DNA of 64,000 nt from JTS-AC122 sp050246015 (GCA_050246015.1 JBFWWU010000008.1:62001-126000), one strand, 5' to 3'. Positions 26,246 to 36,003 are shown, numbered from the stretch's first letter. Numbers and translations are program-made. Notes: generated from the letters alone by a model not told the origin.

Positions 26246-26767
26246 ATGAACGCCGCTCTGAAAGTCTCAACCCCGTCCGATCTGGAGATCGTCATCACTC
26301 GCTCGTTTAGCGCTCCCCGCACGCGAGTGTGGGACGCGATGACCAAACCTGACCTCGTCCGCCGATGGATGTTCTGCCCGCCCGGCTGGTCCTGGGCCAC
26401 CTGTATCATGGACGTCCGCGTCGGCGGGGCCTACCGCTGGGAGTGGAACGGACCCGATGGCACACTCGCCATGACCATCCACGGCGTCCACCGTGAAGTC
26501 GTCCCCCCCTCCAGGATCGTTCACACCGAACGCATGGAAATGGCCCCGGGCTCAAACTGCGGCCCCGCCCAGGACGCCGACGACGAACCCTGGGAACTCG
26601 TCGCCACCCTCGAACTCACAGAACACCGCGGCGTCACGTCCATGAAAATGACGCTCACCTTCGGCTCCAAACAGGCTCGCGACGCCGCCCTCAAGTCTGG
26701 AATGGAACACGGCATGGAAGCCGGCTACCAGTCTCTCGACGCCTTTCTTGCCCAGTCTCCGGCATGA
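26246..26767 (+). CDS. AHSA1/SRPBCC domain protein
   Basis: A 173 aa protein with a strong TAGGAGGA ribosome-binding site before ATG 26246. It shows the SRPBCC helix-grip pattern: ITRSFSAPRTRVWDAMTKP, RRWMFCPPGWS, VGGAYRWEWNGPDG and VTSMKMTLTF, ending with an amphipathic helix (GMEAGYQSLDAFLAQ). These proteins bind hydrophobic ligands in a central cavity. The family is very often co-transcribed with an ArsR regulator, as here, with only 14 nt between the genes. The ligand and role are unknown; detoxification or stress sensing is often suggested. The end converges on ftsH with a 6-bp gap. Confidence 0.92.
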   Translation: MNAALKVSTPSDLEIVITRSFSAPRTRVWDAMTKPDLVRRWMFCPPGWSWATCIMDVRVGGAYRWEWNGPDGTLAMTIHGVHREVVPPSRIVHTERMEMAPGSNCGPAQDADDEPWELVATLELTEHRGVTSMKMTLTFGSKQARDAALKSGMEHGMEAGYQSLDAFLAQSPA

Positions 26768-26773
26768 TCCCGC

Positions 26774-28894
26774 TCACGCCGGGCTCGGCATCGCCCCCGG
26801 CGGGATCTCCGTGTCCCGCTCGCTCGTCGGCTTTGGTCGCCGCGGCGCCTCTTCCAGCCGCTTCGCCTCCGCCGCCAGTAGATCGCTCACCGTCGGCTTC
26901 GTCATCGTCCCGCCCGCGATCAGCCGCTTCACGTCGTCCGCGCTGAGCGTCTCATACTTCAGCAGCGCCTCGGCGACCGCCACCACCTTGTCCCAGTTCT
27001 CGTCCAACAGTTTCTTCGCCTCCCCGTACGCCTCGTCCACCAGCCGCTTGATCTCTTCGTCGATCAGGTGCGCCGTCTCGTCCGAATAGTCCTTCTCAGG
27101 GAGTTGGATCTCCCGCGTGTCCGCCGGCGCGTACCGCACGAACCCCAGCCGCTGGCTCATCCCCCACTCCAGGATCATGCTCCGCGCGATCGACGTCGCC
27201 ATCGCGATGTCCATCGCCGCCCCCGAGCAGATATTGTTCGTCCCGCGCTCCTCCGCGATCCGCCCGCCGCATAGCACCCGCATCGTCGCCTTCAGCCACT
27301 TCAGCCCGTACCCCATCCGGTCCTTCGACGGCAGGCTCATCGTCGATCCCAGCGACTGCCCCCGCGGGATGATCGTCACCTTGTGCAATGGATCCGCGTC
27401 CGGCAGCAGCGCCTGCAGCACCGCGTGCCCCGCCTCGTGATACGCCGTCAGTACGTTGTCGTCCTGCTCCCGGTGCATGCTCTTGCGCGCCCGCCCGTAC
27501 TTCACCTTGTCCCGCGCCTCCTCCAGGTCGTCCTGCTCCACGTAGTCCTTGTTCTGCAGCGTCGCCGCGATCGCCGCCTCGTTGATCAGCGCCGCCAGGT
27601 CCGCGCCGCTGAACATCGGCGTCGCCCGCGCCACTCGCTCCAGGTCCACGTTCGGTCCCAGTTTCACCTTCTTCGCGTGCACCTTTAGGATGTCCACTCG
27701 CCCCTTCACATCCGGCCGCGGCACCACGATCTGCCGGTCAAACCGCCCCGGCCGCGTCAGCGCCGGGTCCAGAACGTCCGCTCGGTTCGTCGCCGCGATC
27801 ACGATCACCCCGTCCGCAGAGTTGAACCCGTCCATCTCCACCAGGATCGCGTTCAGCGTCTGCTCACGCTCGTCGTGCCCGCCCGTCGAATACCCCCCGC
27901 CCCGACGCCGGCCCACCGCGTCAATCTCGTCCAGGAAAATAATGCACGGCGACGACTCCTTCGCCTGCTTGAACAGGTCCCGCACCCGCGACGCCCCAAC
28001 CCCGACAAACATCTCCACGAAGTCAGATCCCGAGATCGAAAAGAACGGCACGTCCGCCTCGCCCGCGATCGCCTTGGCCAGCAGCGTCTTCCCGCACCCG
28101 GGCTCCCCGATCAGCAGCACCCCGCGCGGGATCCGACCGCCCAACTTCATGAACCGCTTCGGATTCTTCAGAAACTCGATGATCTCCGTCACCTCGTCCT
28201 TGGCCTCGTCGATCCCCGCCACGTCGTTGAACGTCACCCCCGTCATCTCCTTCGCCAGCACCCGGTGCCGCGACTTCCCGAAGTTCCCCAGCACGCCCCC
28301 AGCCCCCCCCGCCGCGCTCCGCAGCCCACGAACAATGAAAAACCACAACAGGCCGATGATCAGCAGCAGCGGCAGAAACGTCACCAGCAACTGGCTCCAG
28401 ATCGACGTCGATTTCTCCGTGTACTGCCCGTCCGTCAACTCATCAATCTTCGCTCGATAAAAATCCCGCTCCGTCCCCGCCAGCGGGAACACGATCCGCC
28501 CCGCCGGACGGTTCGTCACCGGGTCCGGCATCCGCTCCGCATAGATCCCGTCATCCTTCAGTTCAACCGTCTTCGGCTTGACCCGGTTTTCCTTGATGCT
28601 CGTCGTGAACTCCGCCCACGTCACCTTCGTCGCCTGGTTCGTGAACGACGTGAACGCCAGCGCCGTCAGCACCAGCAGCACCAGGAACACCAGCGCGCCG
28701 AACATCCCCCGGCTCGGCTTCACCCCGGGCGGGCCCTTCTGTCCATCATTCCCCGATCCCCCCTGTCCCGGCGGCCGCGATGGATCCGGCGCCCTTCGCT
28801 CCGGTTCGCTCCCGCTGTTCTGTACGCGCTGCCACCCGGCCAATCTAGCCGCCTCGGACGCCCCCGCTTGCCGTTGCTCGGAGAGAATCGCCAT
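26774..28894 (-). CDS. ftsH: ATP-dependent zinc metalloprotease FtsH
   Basis: About 706 aa from ATG 28894, which has AAAGGAA 9 nt upstream; ATG 28918 and GTG 28954 are alternatives. After a polar 60-residue lead, a first transmembrane helix (FGALVFLVLLVLTALAF) and a second (LLVTFLPLLLIIGLLWFF) enclose a short periplasmic domain. The AAA module has Walker A GEPGCGKT (Lys near 269), Walker B IIFLDEIDAVG and the second region of homology ATNRADVLDPALTRPGRFDR. The zinc site is HEAGH (first His near 486). FtsH degrades misfolded membrane proteins and some regulators. The extra N-terminal extension and Gly-Cys in Walker A are mild oddities. Confidence 0.97.
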   Translation of the reverse strand: MAILSEQRQAGASEAARLAGWQRVQNSGSEPERRAPDPSRPPGQGGSGNDGQKGPPGVKPSRGMFGALVFLVLLVLTALAFTSFTNQATKVTWAEFTTSIKENRVKPKTVELKDDGIYAERMPDPVTNRPAGRIVFPLAGTERDFYRAKIDELTDGQYTEKSTSIWSQLLVTFLPLLLIIGLLWFFIVRGLRSAAGGAGGVLGNFGKSRHRVLAKEMTGVTFNDVAGIDEAKDEVTEIIEFLKNPKRFMKLGGRIPRGVLLIGEPGCGKTLLAKAIAGEADVPFFSISGSDFVEMFVGVGASRVRDLFKQAKESSPCIIFLDEIDAVGRRRGGGYSTGGHDEREQTLNAILVEMDGFNSADGVIVIAATNRADVLDPALTRPGRFDRQIVVPRPDVKGRVDILKVHAKKVKLGPNVDLERVARATPMFSGADLAALINEAAIAATLQNKDYVEQDDLEEARDKVKYGRARKSMHREQDDNVLTAYHEAGHAVLQALLPDADPLHKVTIIPRGQSLGSTMSLPSKDRMGYGLKWLKATMRVLCGGRIAEERGTNNICSGAAMDIAMATSIARSMILEWGMSQRLGFVRYAPADTREIQLPEKDYSDETAHLIDEEIKRLVDEAYGEAKKLLDENWDKVVAVAEALLKYETLSADDVKRLIAGGTMTKPTVSDLLAAEAKRLEEAPRRPKPTSERDTEIPPGAMPSPA

Positions 28895-29153
28895 GTCCAG
28901 AGATTTCCTTTGTCCCATTGTTCGGCCGTCGTCTTCCTGAATCGACTCTTCCACCTAATAACTGTATGAGCGGGCACGGAACTTGTTCGGATCCGCTCGC
29001 CTTTCGATTCAAGTTGTTCACGTTTTTGCGCACGATCCGACTATCCAGTTCCGCCAATCTCGCCGCGGACTTCTGGCCACGCCTCCCTCGGACTGGGAGG
29101 TCCACTCGTTTCGCGCACCGCCTCGCCGCCTCGTTCTCGCCTCCCCGACCCCC

Positions 29154-29687
29154 TCACCACCCGGACCGAAGTTCCGCCACCACCGCCCGGGCCAGTTCCT
29201 GCACCCCCGCGTGCTCCCCCACTTCCAGCCGTTCCCCCACCCCGCGCGCGGGCACGAACGACTCCGTCGCCGAAAAATTCCGCCGGCTCGCGATCACTCT
29301 TCCCGTGCGCGTGTCCTTGAAATCAAACTCGATCGTCAACGTCACCCCCATCTCCTGCACCAGCCCGCTCGTCCTCGCGTACGACAGCGGCCTCAGCGAC
29401 GACTCCACAATCGTTCCGCTCAGCGACGCTTCCGCATCCCCTTGCGATACCACCCGCCACGGCGTCGTCGACTTGATCTCCTTGATGATCGCGTCCGTCA
29501 GGTCCACTTCCAGCCCGTGCGAAAACGTCGTGTTCCGGAAGGTCGGCACGTACACCGTCGTTATCCCCGAATCGTGCGCCGACGTGAACGCGTACCCCCG
29601 CGTCGGATCCGACGAACACCCCCACATCACGCCGAGCGCCGCCGCCAACGCCCCGGCTATCCCCGCCTTCCGCGCCGCGCCTGTCAT
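29154..29687 (-). CDS. lptE: LptE-family LPS-assembly lipoprotein
   Basis: A 177 aa lipoprotein; ATG 29687 overlaps the bamD stop as ATGA. A signal peptide ends in the lipobox GVMWGC (Cys near 24). The body has the LptE pattern: GITTVYVPTFRNTTFSHGLE, LTDAIIKEIKSTTPWRVVS, ADASL-like AEASLSGTIVESS, and ASRRNFSATESFVPARG. LptE plugs the LptD barrel that inserts lipopolysaccharide in the outer leaflet. Its coupling to bamD links two outer-membrane assembly functions and supports a diderm envelope. No lptD is in the window. Confidence 0.85.
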   Translation of the reverse strand: MTGAARKAGIAGALAAALGVMWGCSSDPTRGYAFTSAHDSGITTVYVPTFRNTTFSHGLEVDLTDAIIKEIKSTTPWRVVSQGDAEASLSGTIVESSLRPLSYARTSGLVQEMGVTLTIEFDFKDTRTGRVIASRRNFSATESFVPARGVGERLEVGEHAGVQELARAVVAELRSGW

Positions 29688-30919
29688 GGCTTCTCTCCCT
29701 TCGGCGGTATCGGTGTCCCCTTCGCTCGCTCCGCCGGCTTCGTCGTGGACGCCGGCTCCGGACTTGAAACAGGCGCCGGCGACACCGCCGGCTCCCTCGT
29801 CGGCTCCGACGCCGGCGCAGCCGGAGTCGATACCGGCTCCACCGGCGCCGCAGGCGCCGCCACGTCATCCTTCTCCGCTCGCCCCTCTCCCGCGCCATCC
29901 GCATGACCCGGCGCCTCCCCCGCCCCCGCCCCTTCCGGCTTGGCCAGCCACCCACGCTTGCTCATCGTCTCCACCGCCACCGTCGACGCCGCCGTCCCGG
30001 GGTACTTCTGCACCAGCCGCTTCAGGTTGTACCGCGCCGACACCTGGTCCCCCTGCTTGAAATACCACCGCGCCGATTCAAGCAGTTCCGCCGCCGCCGA
30101 TTCGTCGATCCGCGCCACCAGCCCGTCGTTCAACCCGGCCTTCTCCGCTTCGCTCGGGTACAGCGCCGAAAAGCGATTGATCAGCACCGTCGCATCCTTC
30201 AGCGACGTCGTGTCATACTCCGGCCCCTTGAACTGCCCCACCGCGCACTCCACCCGCCGCTTCATCGCCTTCATCTTGTGCACGCTGCTCGGATAGTTCC
30301 TCAGGAACAGTTCGTACGCCTCCCCCGCCAGTTTCAGGTCGTGCGTGCGGTAATAGTGGTCCGCCAGTTCGATCCCCGCTCGCTCCGCCAGCCGGCTCCC
30401 CGGCAACCGCTCCTGGATCCGGATCAGGATCTCCTCCCCGATCGACGACGCATCAAAGATCCGCACGCCCAGCCATTTGTACCGCAGCCCATTCACATAC
30501 CGGATCGCGATCTCGAGCTCCCGCTCCAGCGCCGTCACATACTCCGGCGTCGCCGGGAACCGTTCGATCACCCCGTGCTCGTAGTCGTACAGCCCCTTGT
30601 ATTCATCGCCCCCCGCGGTCTTCGCGTCCCCGCGCAGCAGGTACGCCTGCGACAGCAGCGGCCGGTCCAGGTTCTCGTTCTTCTCGATCCACGGATCCAG
30701 CAGCGATTGCGCCCGCTCGGGCTTGCGGTCCGCCAGCGCCCGCCGCGCCTGCGCGATCACCGCTTCATCGCTCCCCGCCGCCGGGGCCGCGGTCTGCTTC
30801 CACTCGCCCCCGCCGTCCAGCGAATACTCGCTGCTCTGCCCCATCGTGACCCCCGCGAGCACGCCCACCGCCATGCCCGCCGCCAGCGCCGTCATCACTC
30901 GTCCACTGCATCGGTCCAT
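29684..30919 (-). CDS. bamD: BamD/YfiO-like outer-membrane assembly TPR protein
   Basis: A 411 aa protein from ATG 30919. A signal peptide (about 1-27, ending VTMGQ) is followed by TPR-type repeats: AQARRALADRKPERAQSLLD, AERAGIELADHYYRTHDLKL, AGEAYELFLRNYPSSVHKMK, and SARWYFKQGDQVSARYNL. The NYPSS and KYPGT loops are typical of BamD. The signal peptide has no clear lipobox cysteine, unlike proteobacterial BamD. The last ~75 residues are Ala/Pro/Glu-rich and probably disordered. BamD is part of the beta-barrel assembly machine. The gene overlaps lptE by 4 bp. Confidence 0.82.
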   Translation of the reverse strand: MDRCSGRVMTALAAGMAVGVLAGVTMGQSSEYSLDGGGEWKQTAAPAAGSDEAVIAQARRALADRKPERAQSLLDPWIEKNENLDRPLLSQAYLLRGDAKTAGGDEYKGLYDYEHGVIERFPATPEYVTALERELEIAIRYVNGLRYKWLGVRIFDASSIGEEILIRIQERLPGSRLAERAGIELADHYYRTHDLKLAGEAYELFLRNYPSSVHKMKAMKRRVECAVGQFKGPEYDTTSLKDATVLINRFSALYPSEAEKAGLNDGLVARIDESAAAELLESARWYFKQGDQVSARYNLKRLVQKYPGTAASTVAVETMSKRGWLAKPEGAGAGEAPGHADGAGEGRAEKDDVAAPAAPVEPVSTPAAPASEPTREPAVSPAPVSSPEPASTTKPAERAKGTPIPPKGEKP

Positions 30920-30960
30920 GCCCTCAGAATAGCCGATTCGACGCCGCGCGTCCCCGCGTG

Positions 30961-30990
30961 AATAAAACGGGGCCCGATCGCTCGGGCCCC
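30961..30990 (-). terminator. Intrinsic terminator of the choice-of-anchor gene
   Basis: GGGGCCCGA (30969-30977) pairs with TCGGGCCCC (30982-30990) around TCGC. On the minus strand the stem is followed by GTTTTATT. It lies 40 nt after the stop at 31030. Confidence 0.85.
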
Positions 30991-31029
30991 GGCACCGTCA
31001 GTCACAATGTGCGAGCCGACTCGTCCTTT

Positions 31030-33396
31030 CTACATGCAGCCGGGCCCGGGGCTGAAGAACGCCGCCAGGAAGTCGAAGAAGTCCTGCGAATCCGTCGTCC
31101 CGCTGCCGTTGAAGTCGCCGCTGCCCGTGAAGAAGTCCGCCAGGAAATCAAAGAAATCCTGTGAATCAAGCGTCCCGGAGTTGTTCCAGTCCGCCGGGCA
31201 CGGCGAGCCGCAATCAATCGCGATCACCTGTACATCATCCACCGCCGCCTCCACCACCGAGCCCGCGCCGGCGTCGTCGGCAATGAACCGCAGCCTCACG
31301 TTCGACGACAGCGACACAATGTCCGATACCCGGAACTCGTGGTAGTTCCACCCGCCCGACGTCTCCGGACCCGACGGGCCCACCACCTCCACGTTCGTCC
31401 ATGTCGAACCGTTACTCGTGATCTGCACCGTGAACACATCCGCGTTCGGCGCCGACCCCGCCGTGTTCGAATACCAGCGCCAATACCCGATCCGCGTCGT
31501 CGCGGGATCGGCCGACGACAGATCCATCACCGGCGACAGCAGGGTCGTGTATCCCCCGTCAACGTCGTTCCCTCCGACGCTGCCCCCCGACGCCGCTCCC
31601 GTTACCCAGCAGTTCACCCCCGCCCCGGGCGTGTGGTCATCCTCCGGCTGTGCCCCCGTCCCCACCGGGTCCGCTCGCTCCCACAGGCCGGTCGTGGCCG
31701 TATCCCCGGCGACGCCGCCCGTCCACCCCGCCGCCGTCTCCATGTCATGGTTCTGTAGCAGGTCGATCCCGACGCGCGACGCCGCCGCGTACACCCCGCC
31801 CGCCGGCGCTCCCGCCGGCGACGAATACGCCGTCCCCGCCTGGTTCATCGCCGTGAAGTAGTAACTCACCGTGCTCTGGCACGGCGCCCCCGGCAGCGAC
31901 GCCGTGAACGTGTTCCCGCCCGACGAACTCATCGCGATGTCCTGGTACGCACCCGCATCGATCCGCGCATGCAGCACCACGCTCGCCGGATCCACGCCGG
32001 ATCCCACCGTATCGATCGCGATCGACACCGGCGTCGCCGCGTCCGGCGTCACCTCCGTCGGCAGCGGCGACGGGAACGTGAACGTCAGCGAGTTCGAATC
32101 CAGGCTCAGCACGAACAACCCACGCTGCATGTCCGTGATGATGAACCGCCCGCTCGGATAGTACGGGTAGTTCCCCCAACTCCCGTTGTACGCCGCGCTC
32201 TCCCCGTCCGGGTACGAGTCAAAGAACCCGATCCGCACCGGCGCCGTCGGATTTGACACGTCAAAAATGTACACGCCCCCTTCATAGTTCGACTGAAACA
32301 GCAGATTATCTTTGACGTACTGGTTGTGGTCCTTCGACGTCGAGCCCGACTGGAACGACCCCACATACTGCGGCGACGCCGGATCGCTCATGTCCATGAT
32401 CCGCGTCAGCGACGGCGCTACCCCCACGTCCTCGTCCAACTCGTCATCGATGTACATGTAGTGATTGTCCGGCGTCATCCATCCCTGGTGCGTCCCCTTC
32501 TGCTGCGGATACGCCCCCACCGCGATGCGGAATATGTTCCCCTTGTCCGTCGCGTCCAGGATGTCGATCCCGCCGTTGCCATATATGTAGTACGAATAGA
32601 TGATCTCGCGCCCGGCGAACGGACCGCTCGTGTACTTGATCACCTGGCACTCGTGCGTGTACCGCGCGCTCGCTTCCTGCCACTGCCCCACGAACACCGG
32701 GTTCTCCGGGTCCGCTTCCACGCTCAGCACCGCCACGCTCCGCGCCGCGTTGATGTTCGAGCCGTTGATGTACAGAAACGGCGTGTCCGGCGACGTGATC
32801 AATGAGTGCGTCGTCGTGTACCCGTTGGGGTTCCGATTGCCGACAAACCGGATCCGGTTCGTCGCCGCATCGATGTTCCGGATATCGATCACCTGCACCC
32901 CCCCGCCCCCCTCGCTCACCGCGTAGCAGTACCCCGCCTTCACTTCCACGTCACGCCACAGGCTGTCCGGCCCGTCCACAAACCCAATCAACACCGGGTT
33001 CGCAGGGTCCGTGATCTCCACGAAGTGCGTCCCCAGATAGTTCGACATGATCGCGTACTCACGACCCGCCGGAGACGTGTACCCCGTGCAGTCCGCGAAG
33101 TTCGACGGCGACCCGAACGCGCTCGACGGCAGCCACGAGTGCAGAATCACCCCCTGCGAGTTGAACGTCCCACGACCCACCGGCCCCCCCGTATATCCCG
33201 GCAACGCGCTGCTCGTGATGTTCTTTCCCGTGATCCCCGGCCCCAGGTACGGCGGCTGCAACGTCTTCAACTTTCGCCAATCCTCATCAGCGCGCGCCGC
33301 CGGCGATATCGCCGCCATCAGCACCGTTGCGAGCACCAGCGAACTCGATCCCAATTGGAACAGTCGATCCCCCACGCAATCTCGGCGGGTCGGCAT
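31030..33396 (-). CDS. Secreted choice-of-anchor B protein with paired GC-type dockerin tail
   Basis: A 788 aa secreted protein with AAAGAGGAG about 7 nt before ATG 33396. A signal peptide (about 15-37, ending ARADE) leads to a beta-propeller-like region of repeated phrases such as HFVEITDPANPVLIGFVDG, VLSVEADPENPVFVGQW, RIMDMSDPASPQYVGSFQ and IFDVSNPTAPVRIGFFDS, the choice-of-anchor B/LVIVD pattern. Further Ig-like and carbohydrate-binding-like beta domains follow. The C-terminus holds two calcium-loop repeats, DWNNSGTLDSQDFFDFLADF and DFNGSGTTDSQDFFDFLAAF, framed by cysteines (GSPCPAD, GPGC). This GC-type dockerin tail is known from Phycisphaerae and is presumably a surface anchoring signal. 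The ligand is unknown. Confidence 0.9.
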   Translation of the reverse strand: MPTRRDCVGDRLFQLGSSSLVLATVLMAAISPAARADEDWRKLKTLQPPYLGPGITGKNITSSALPGYTGGPVGRGTFNSQGVILHSWLPSSAFGSPSNFADCTGYTSPAGREYAIMSNYLGTHFVEITDPANPVLIGFVDGPDSLWRDVEVKAGYCYAVSEGGGGVQVIDIRNIDAATNRIRFVGNRNPNGYTTTHSLITSPDTPFLYINGSNINAARSVAVLSVEADPENPVFVGQWQEASARYTHECQVIKYTSGPFAGREIIYSYYIYGNGGIDILDATDKGNIFRIAVGAYPQQKGTHQGWMTPDNHYMYIDDELDEDVGVAPSLTRIMDMSDPASPQYVGSFQSGSTSKDHNQYVKDNLLFQSNYEGGVYIFDVSNPTAPVRIGFFDSYPDGESAAYNGSWGNYPYYPSGRFIITDMQRGLFVLSLDSNSLTFTFPSPLPTEVTPDAATPVSIAIDTVGSGVDPASVVLHARIDAGAYQDIAMSSSGGNTFTASLPGAPCQSTVSYYFTAMNQAGTAYSSPAGAPAGGVYAAASRVGIDLLQNHDMETAAGWTGGVAGDTATTGLWERADPVGTGAQPEDDHTPGAGVNCWVTGAASGGSVGGNDVDGGYTTLLSPVMDLSSADPATTRIGYWRWYSNTAGSAPNADVFTVQITSNGSTWTNVEVVGPSGPETSGGWNYHEFRVSDIVSLSSNVRLRFIADDAGAGSVVEAAVDDVQVIAIDCGSPCPADWNNSGTLDSQDFFDFLADFFTGSGDFNGSGTTDSQDFFDFLAAFFSPGPGCM

Positions 33397-33567
33397 TGAA
33401 TACTCCTCTTTGAAATTCTCTGGATTCTCGCTCCAGAGACAGAAAGACTACTGGATATTGGTCAAGAGTGCAACAACCGGGCATGCAATAGTGGTAGATC
33501 TGAGTAATTCAGCGAGTCCATGGTCGAACGTCGTGTTCGCCGCATCGCGTTAAAAGGCAAAATAACC

Positions 33568-34437
33568 ATGAACTGGAAATGTGCGGTTCTGTTCGCTGCA
33601 TTTTTGGGATCAGTTCCGGTTTCTTCGGGCTTTTTGGCTCAGAATGACCGGCCCAAATCCCAACCGGATTCGGCCCCGAGCAGCCCTCCGGCACCCCATC
33701 CGACAGCCTTCCTGCTCGATAACTCTCACAAACCGATCATTTCCATCTCATGGCCCTGTTCCGACGGCTCCACCACCTCCCTCACCGCCACCAGAGACTA
33801 CGAAGCACCCAAACAGGCATCGCCTCTTGGCAAAAACCTCTCCGCCTATGTCGCCCTTGGCGGCAACCGCGGCGATCTGGGCCTCGGTACGCCCGGAACA
33901 GTTGACGTCCGGGTCGGCTTCTACACCATCGATAAGTCCAAGCCCATGTTCGAGCACATCCGCCGGGACGCCGACATCACGATCGAGTTCCGTGGGATCA
34001 CCTTCAACCAGCGCGCCGTCGCGCGGCCCATGACCACGCTTCAGCATCTCTCCTTCGCGGGAAACGACAAGGTGCTGGGGTGCGCGGGCGATCCGGGCCT
34101 CCTGGCGACTTACAACACGATGGACCCCAACGAGACACTCCGAGGGCGAATGACCAAACGCAACGGCCGGCCGGGAATCCTGGGTGATTCATCCGCTCCG
34201 CGGCACGCGAGCGTCAGGTTCTGGAGTGACGAGCATGGCGCCGTGAACATGAAGGCGGTGATTCCCTATCACCTGTTCAAGCACGCGGATGACCCGTGGC
34301 TGACCGCGAATCCGGGCGATTTCGTCGAGCCGTACCACTTTCACATCGAGTTCGAGTGCGAATCCGAATCGGCGGCGAGCGAGCGCGAGAAGAATCCCCC
34401 GCCCCCGCCCAAGCCCTCACCCAAACTCGAAGACTGA
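33568..34437 (+). CDS. Secreted protein of unknown function
   Basis: A 289 aa protein from ATG 33568, preceded by AAAAGGCAAA. A signal peptide (MNWKCAVLFAAFLGSVP, about 1-24) indicates export. The mature part starts with a Pro/Ser-rich stretch, then a globular region with FLLDNSHKPIISISWPC, VDVRVGFYTIDKSKPMFEHI and FYTIDK-type beta patterns, and ends in an acidic, proline-rich tail (EKNPPPPPKPSPKLED). Cys residues at WPCSD, LGCAGD and FECES could form a disulfide. I do not recognise the family. The surroundings (a dockerin protein and a sugar transporter) give no clear clue. The upstream 170 bp are comparatively AT-rich. Confidence 0.7.
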   Translation: MNWKCAVLFAAFLGSVPVSSGFLAQNDRPKSQPDSAPSSPPAPHPTAFLLDNSHKPIISISWPCSDGSTTSLTATRDYEAPKQASPLGKNLSAYVALGGNRGDLGLGTPGTVDVRVGFYTIDKSKPMFEHIRRDADITIEFRGITFNQRAVARPMTTLQHLSFAGNDKVLGCAGDPGLLATYNTMDPNETLRGRMTKRNGRPGILGDSSAPRHASVRFWSDEHGAVNMKAVIPYHLFKHADDPWLTANPGDFVEPYHFHIEFECESESAASEREKNPPPPPKPSPKLED

Positions 34438-34480
34438 CCGGGCGCGCTCGGCCTGAGTCGCTCGTGTACGCTCAAGAAGA

Positions 34481-35911
34481 GTGGATCCCGGCGCGTCACC
34501 AGCATGGAGCCTGACACGGCGCGCGGCGCTGGGCGCAATCGGAGTCGCGGGGCTGGGTGTGGCGCTCTGGCCGCGCCGCCCGCGCGCGCAGGTCGATGTC
34601 CCCCGCGGCCGCGTCGTGCTGCGGTACTGGGAAAAGTGGACGGGAACCGAGGGGGACGCGATTCAATCGGTCGTCGATCGGTACAACGGGTCGCAGGAAC
34701 GAATCTGGGTGCAGCGGGTGCCGGTGAGTGAAATCGCGGCCAAGGCGATGACCGCGATCGGGGGCGGGGATCCTCCGGACCTGGTGGGGTTGTACAGTTA
34801 CCACGTGCCGTTGCTGGCGGAAACCAACGCCGCGATGTCGATGGACGAGTTCGCGGGGGTGCGGGTCGCGTCGCCGCTCGATCAGGACGCATATGTGCCA
34901 AGCGTGCGCGCGCTCTTGAGTCTGAGCGGCAAGCAATGGGCGGGCGTGAACACCTGCTACGCGCTGGGGCTGTACTACAACCGGGGGATCCTGCGGCAAG
35001 CGGGGCTGGATCCCGACCGCCCGCCCCGGACGACGAGAGAACTGGATGCGCTGGCGGATCGACTGGTGATCCCGGCGCTGCCTGACCGGACCGGCGGGGC
35101 GGAGGTCGAGAACGCCGGGCCGATGGCGCGGGCGGGGTTTCTGCCCAATCTGCCGGCGTGGTGGCCGTACTTCTGGCCGATCATGTTCGGCGGGCGGCTG
35201 TTCGACGCGGCGACGAACCGGGCGCTCATGGATGAGCCCTCGAGCATCGCGGCGTACCGGTGGGTGCAGGAGATCGCGTCGCGCCTGGGTCCGAGCCGAA
35301 GCCGGAACTTCGGCAATCAGTACGGTCGGAACTTCCACTCGCCCGACGATCCGTTCATCTCGGGGAAGGTGGCGATGATCGTGCAAGGGCCGTGGCTGGC
35401 GAACTTCATCAACGTGCACGCGAAGAAGGGGGCCGACGGCACGCCGGCGATCGATTACGCCGCCGTCCCGGTGCCGGTCGAGGAATCGGTCTTCGACCCG
35501 GAGCGTCCGCTGGGGATGCTCGAGGCCGACGTGATCATGATCCCGCGCGGGTGCCCGCACCCCGAGGAGGCGTACGAGTTCTTCTGCTACCTGCAGCGCC
35601 GCGACGTGCAGGAGCGCCTCGCGGTGATGCACTGCAAGAGTTCGCCGATGCGGGAGTGCTCGCCGGGGTTCATGCAGACGCACCCGAATCCGAGCGTCGC
35701 GGTGTTCGACAAGATCGTGAAGAGCGATCGGGCGATCGTGCTGCCGCAGACGCGGTCGTGGCAGGCGATCGCCGACCTGACCAGCGGCGCGTTCGAGGAA
35801 ATCTGGCGCGGCGCGGACGTGGAGAAGACGTTGGCGGCGGTCCAGCGGCGGGCGCAGGGGCTTCTCGACAAGTCGGCGGAACTGGCGATGAAGCGAACGG
35901 GGCTCGGGTGA
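34481..35911 (+). CDS. Sugar ABC transporter substrate-binding protein
   Basis: A 476 aa protein starting at GTG 34481, with TACGCT 8 nt upstream. The N-terminus SLTRRAALGAIGVAGLGVAL has a twin-arginine pair before the hydrophobic core, so Tat export is likely. The mature protein follows the family 1 solute-binding pattern: VVLRYWEKWTGTEGDAIQSV, QRVPVSEIAAKAMTAIGGGD, PPDLVGL, LYYNRGILRQAGLDP, and FISGKVAMIVQGPW. Such proteins bind oligosaccharides or related solutes for import. The next gene on the strand is the matching permease, 92 nt away. No ATPase gene is adjacent; MsmK-type ATPases are often shared. Confidence 0.9.
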   Translation: MDPGASPAWSLTRRAALGAIGVAGLGVALWPRRPRAQVDVPRGRVVLRYWEKWTGTEGDAIQSVVDRYNGSQERIWVQRVPVSEIAAKAMTAIGGGDPPDLVGLYSYHVPLLAETNAAMSMDEFAGVRVASPLDQDAYVPSVRALLSLSGKQWAGVNTCYALGLYYNRGILRQAGLDPDRPPRTTRELDALADRLVIPALPDRTGGAEVENAGPMARAGFLPNLPAWWPYFWPIMFGGRLFDAATNRALMDEPSSIAAYRWVQEIASRLGPSRSRNFGNQYGRNFHSPDDPFISGKVAMIVQGPWLANFINVHAKKGADGTPAIDYAAVPVPVEESVFDPERPLGMLEADVIMIPRGCPHPEEAYEFFCYLQRRDVQERLAVMHCKSSPMRECSPGFMQTHPNPSVAVFDKIVKSDRAIVLPQTRSWQAIADLTSGAFEEIWRGADVEKTLAAVQRRAQGLLDKSAELAMKRTGLG

Positions 35912-35990
35912 CGGGAACGATGTCACGCATCGCGAGTGGGCGAGCGTGCGTGCAGTCGCGGGACGTTGAGAGAGGGGGCCGCCCGCTTGG

Positions 35991-35996
35991 TACACT
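35991..35996 (+). promoter_or_regulatory. TACACT -10 box, 7 nt before the permease ATG
   Basis: TACACT is followed after 7 nt by ATG 36004, so transcription should start on or next to the start codon. TTGAGA at 35966-35971 is a possible -35 at 19-bp spacing. The permease may therefore have its own promoter within the transporter cluster. Confidence 0.5.
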
Positions 35997-36003
35997 CCTG
36001 GGA

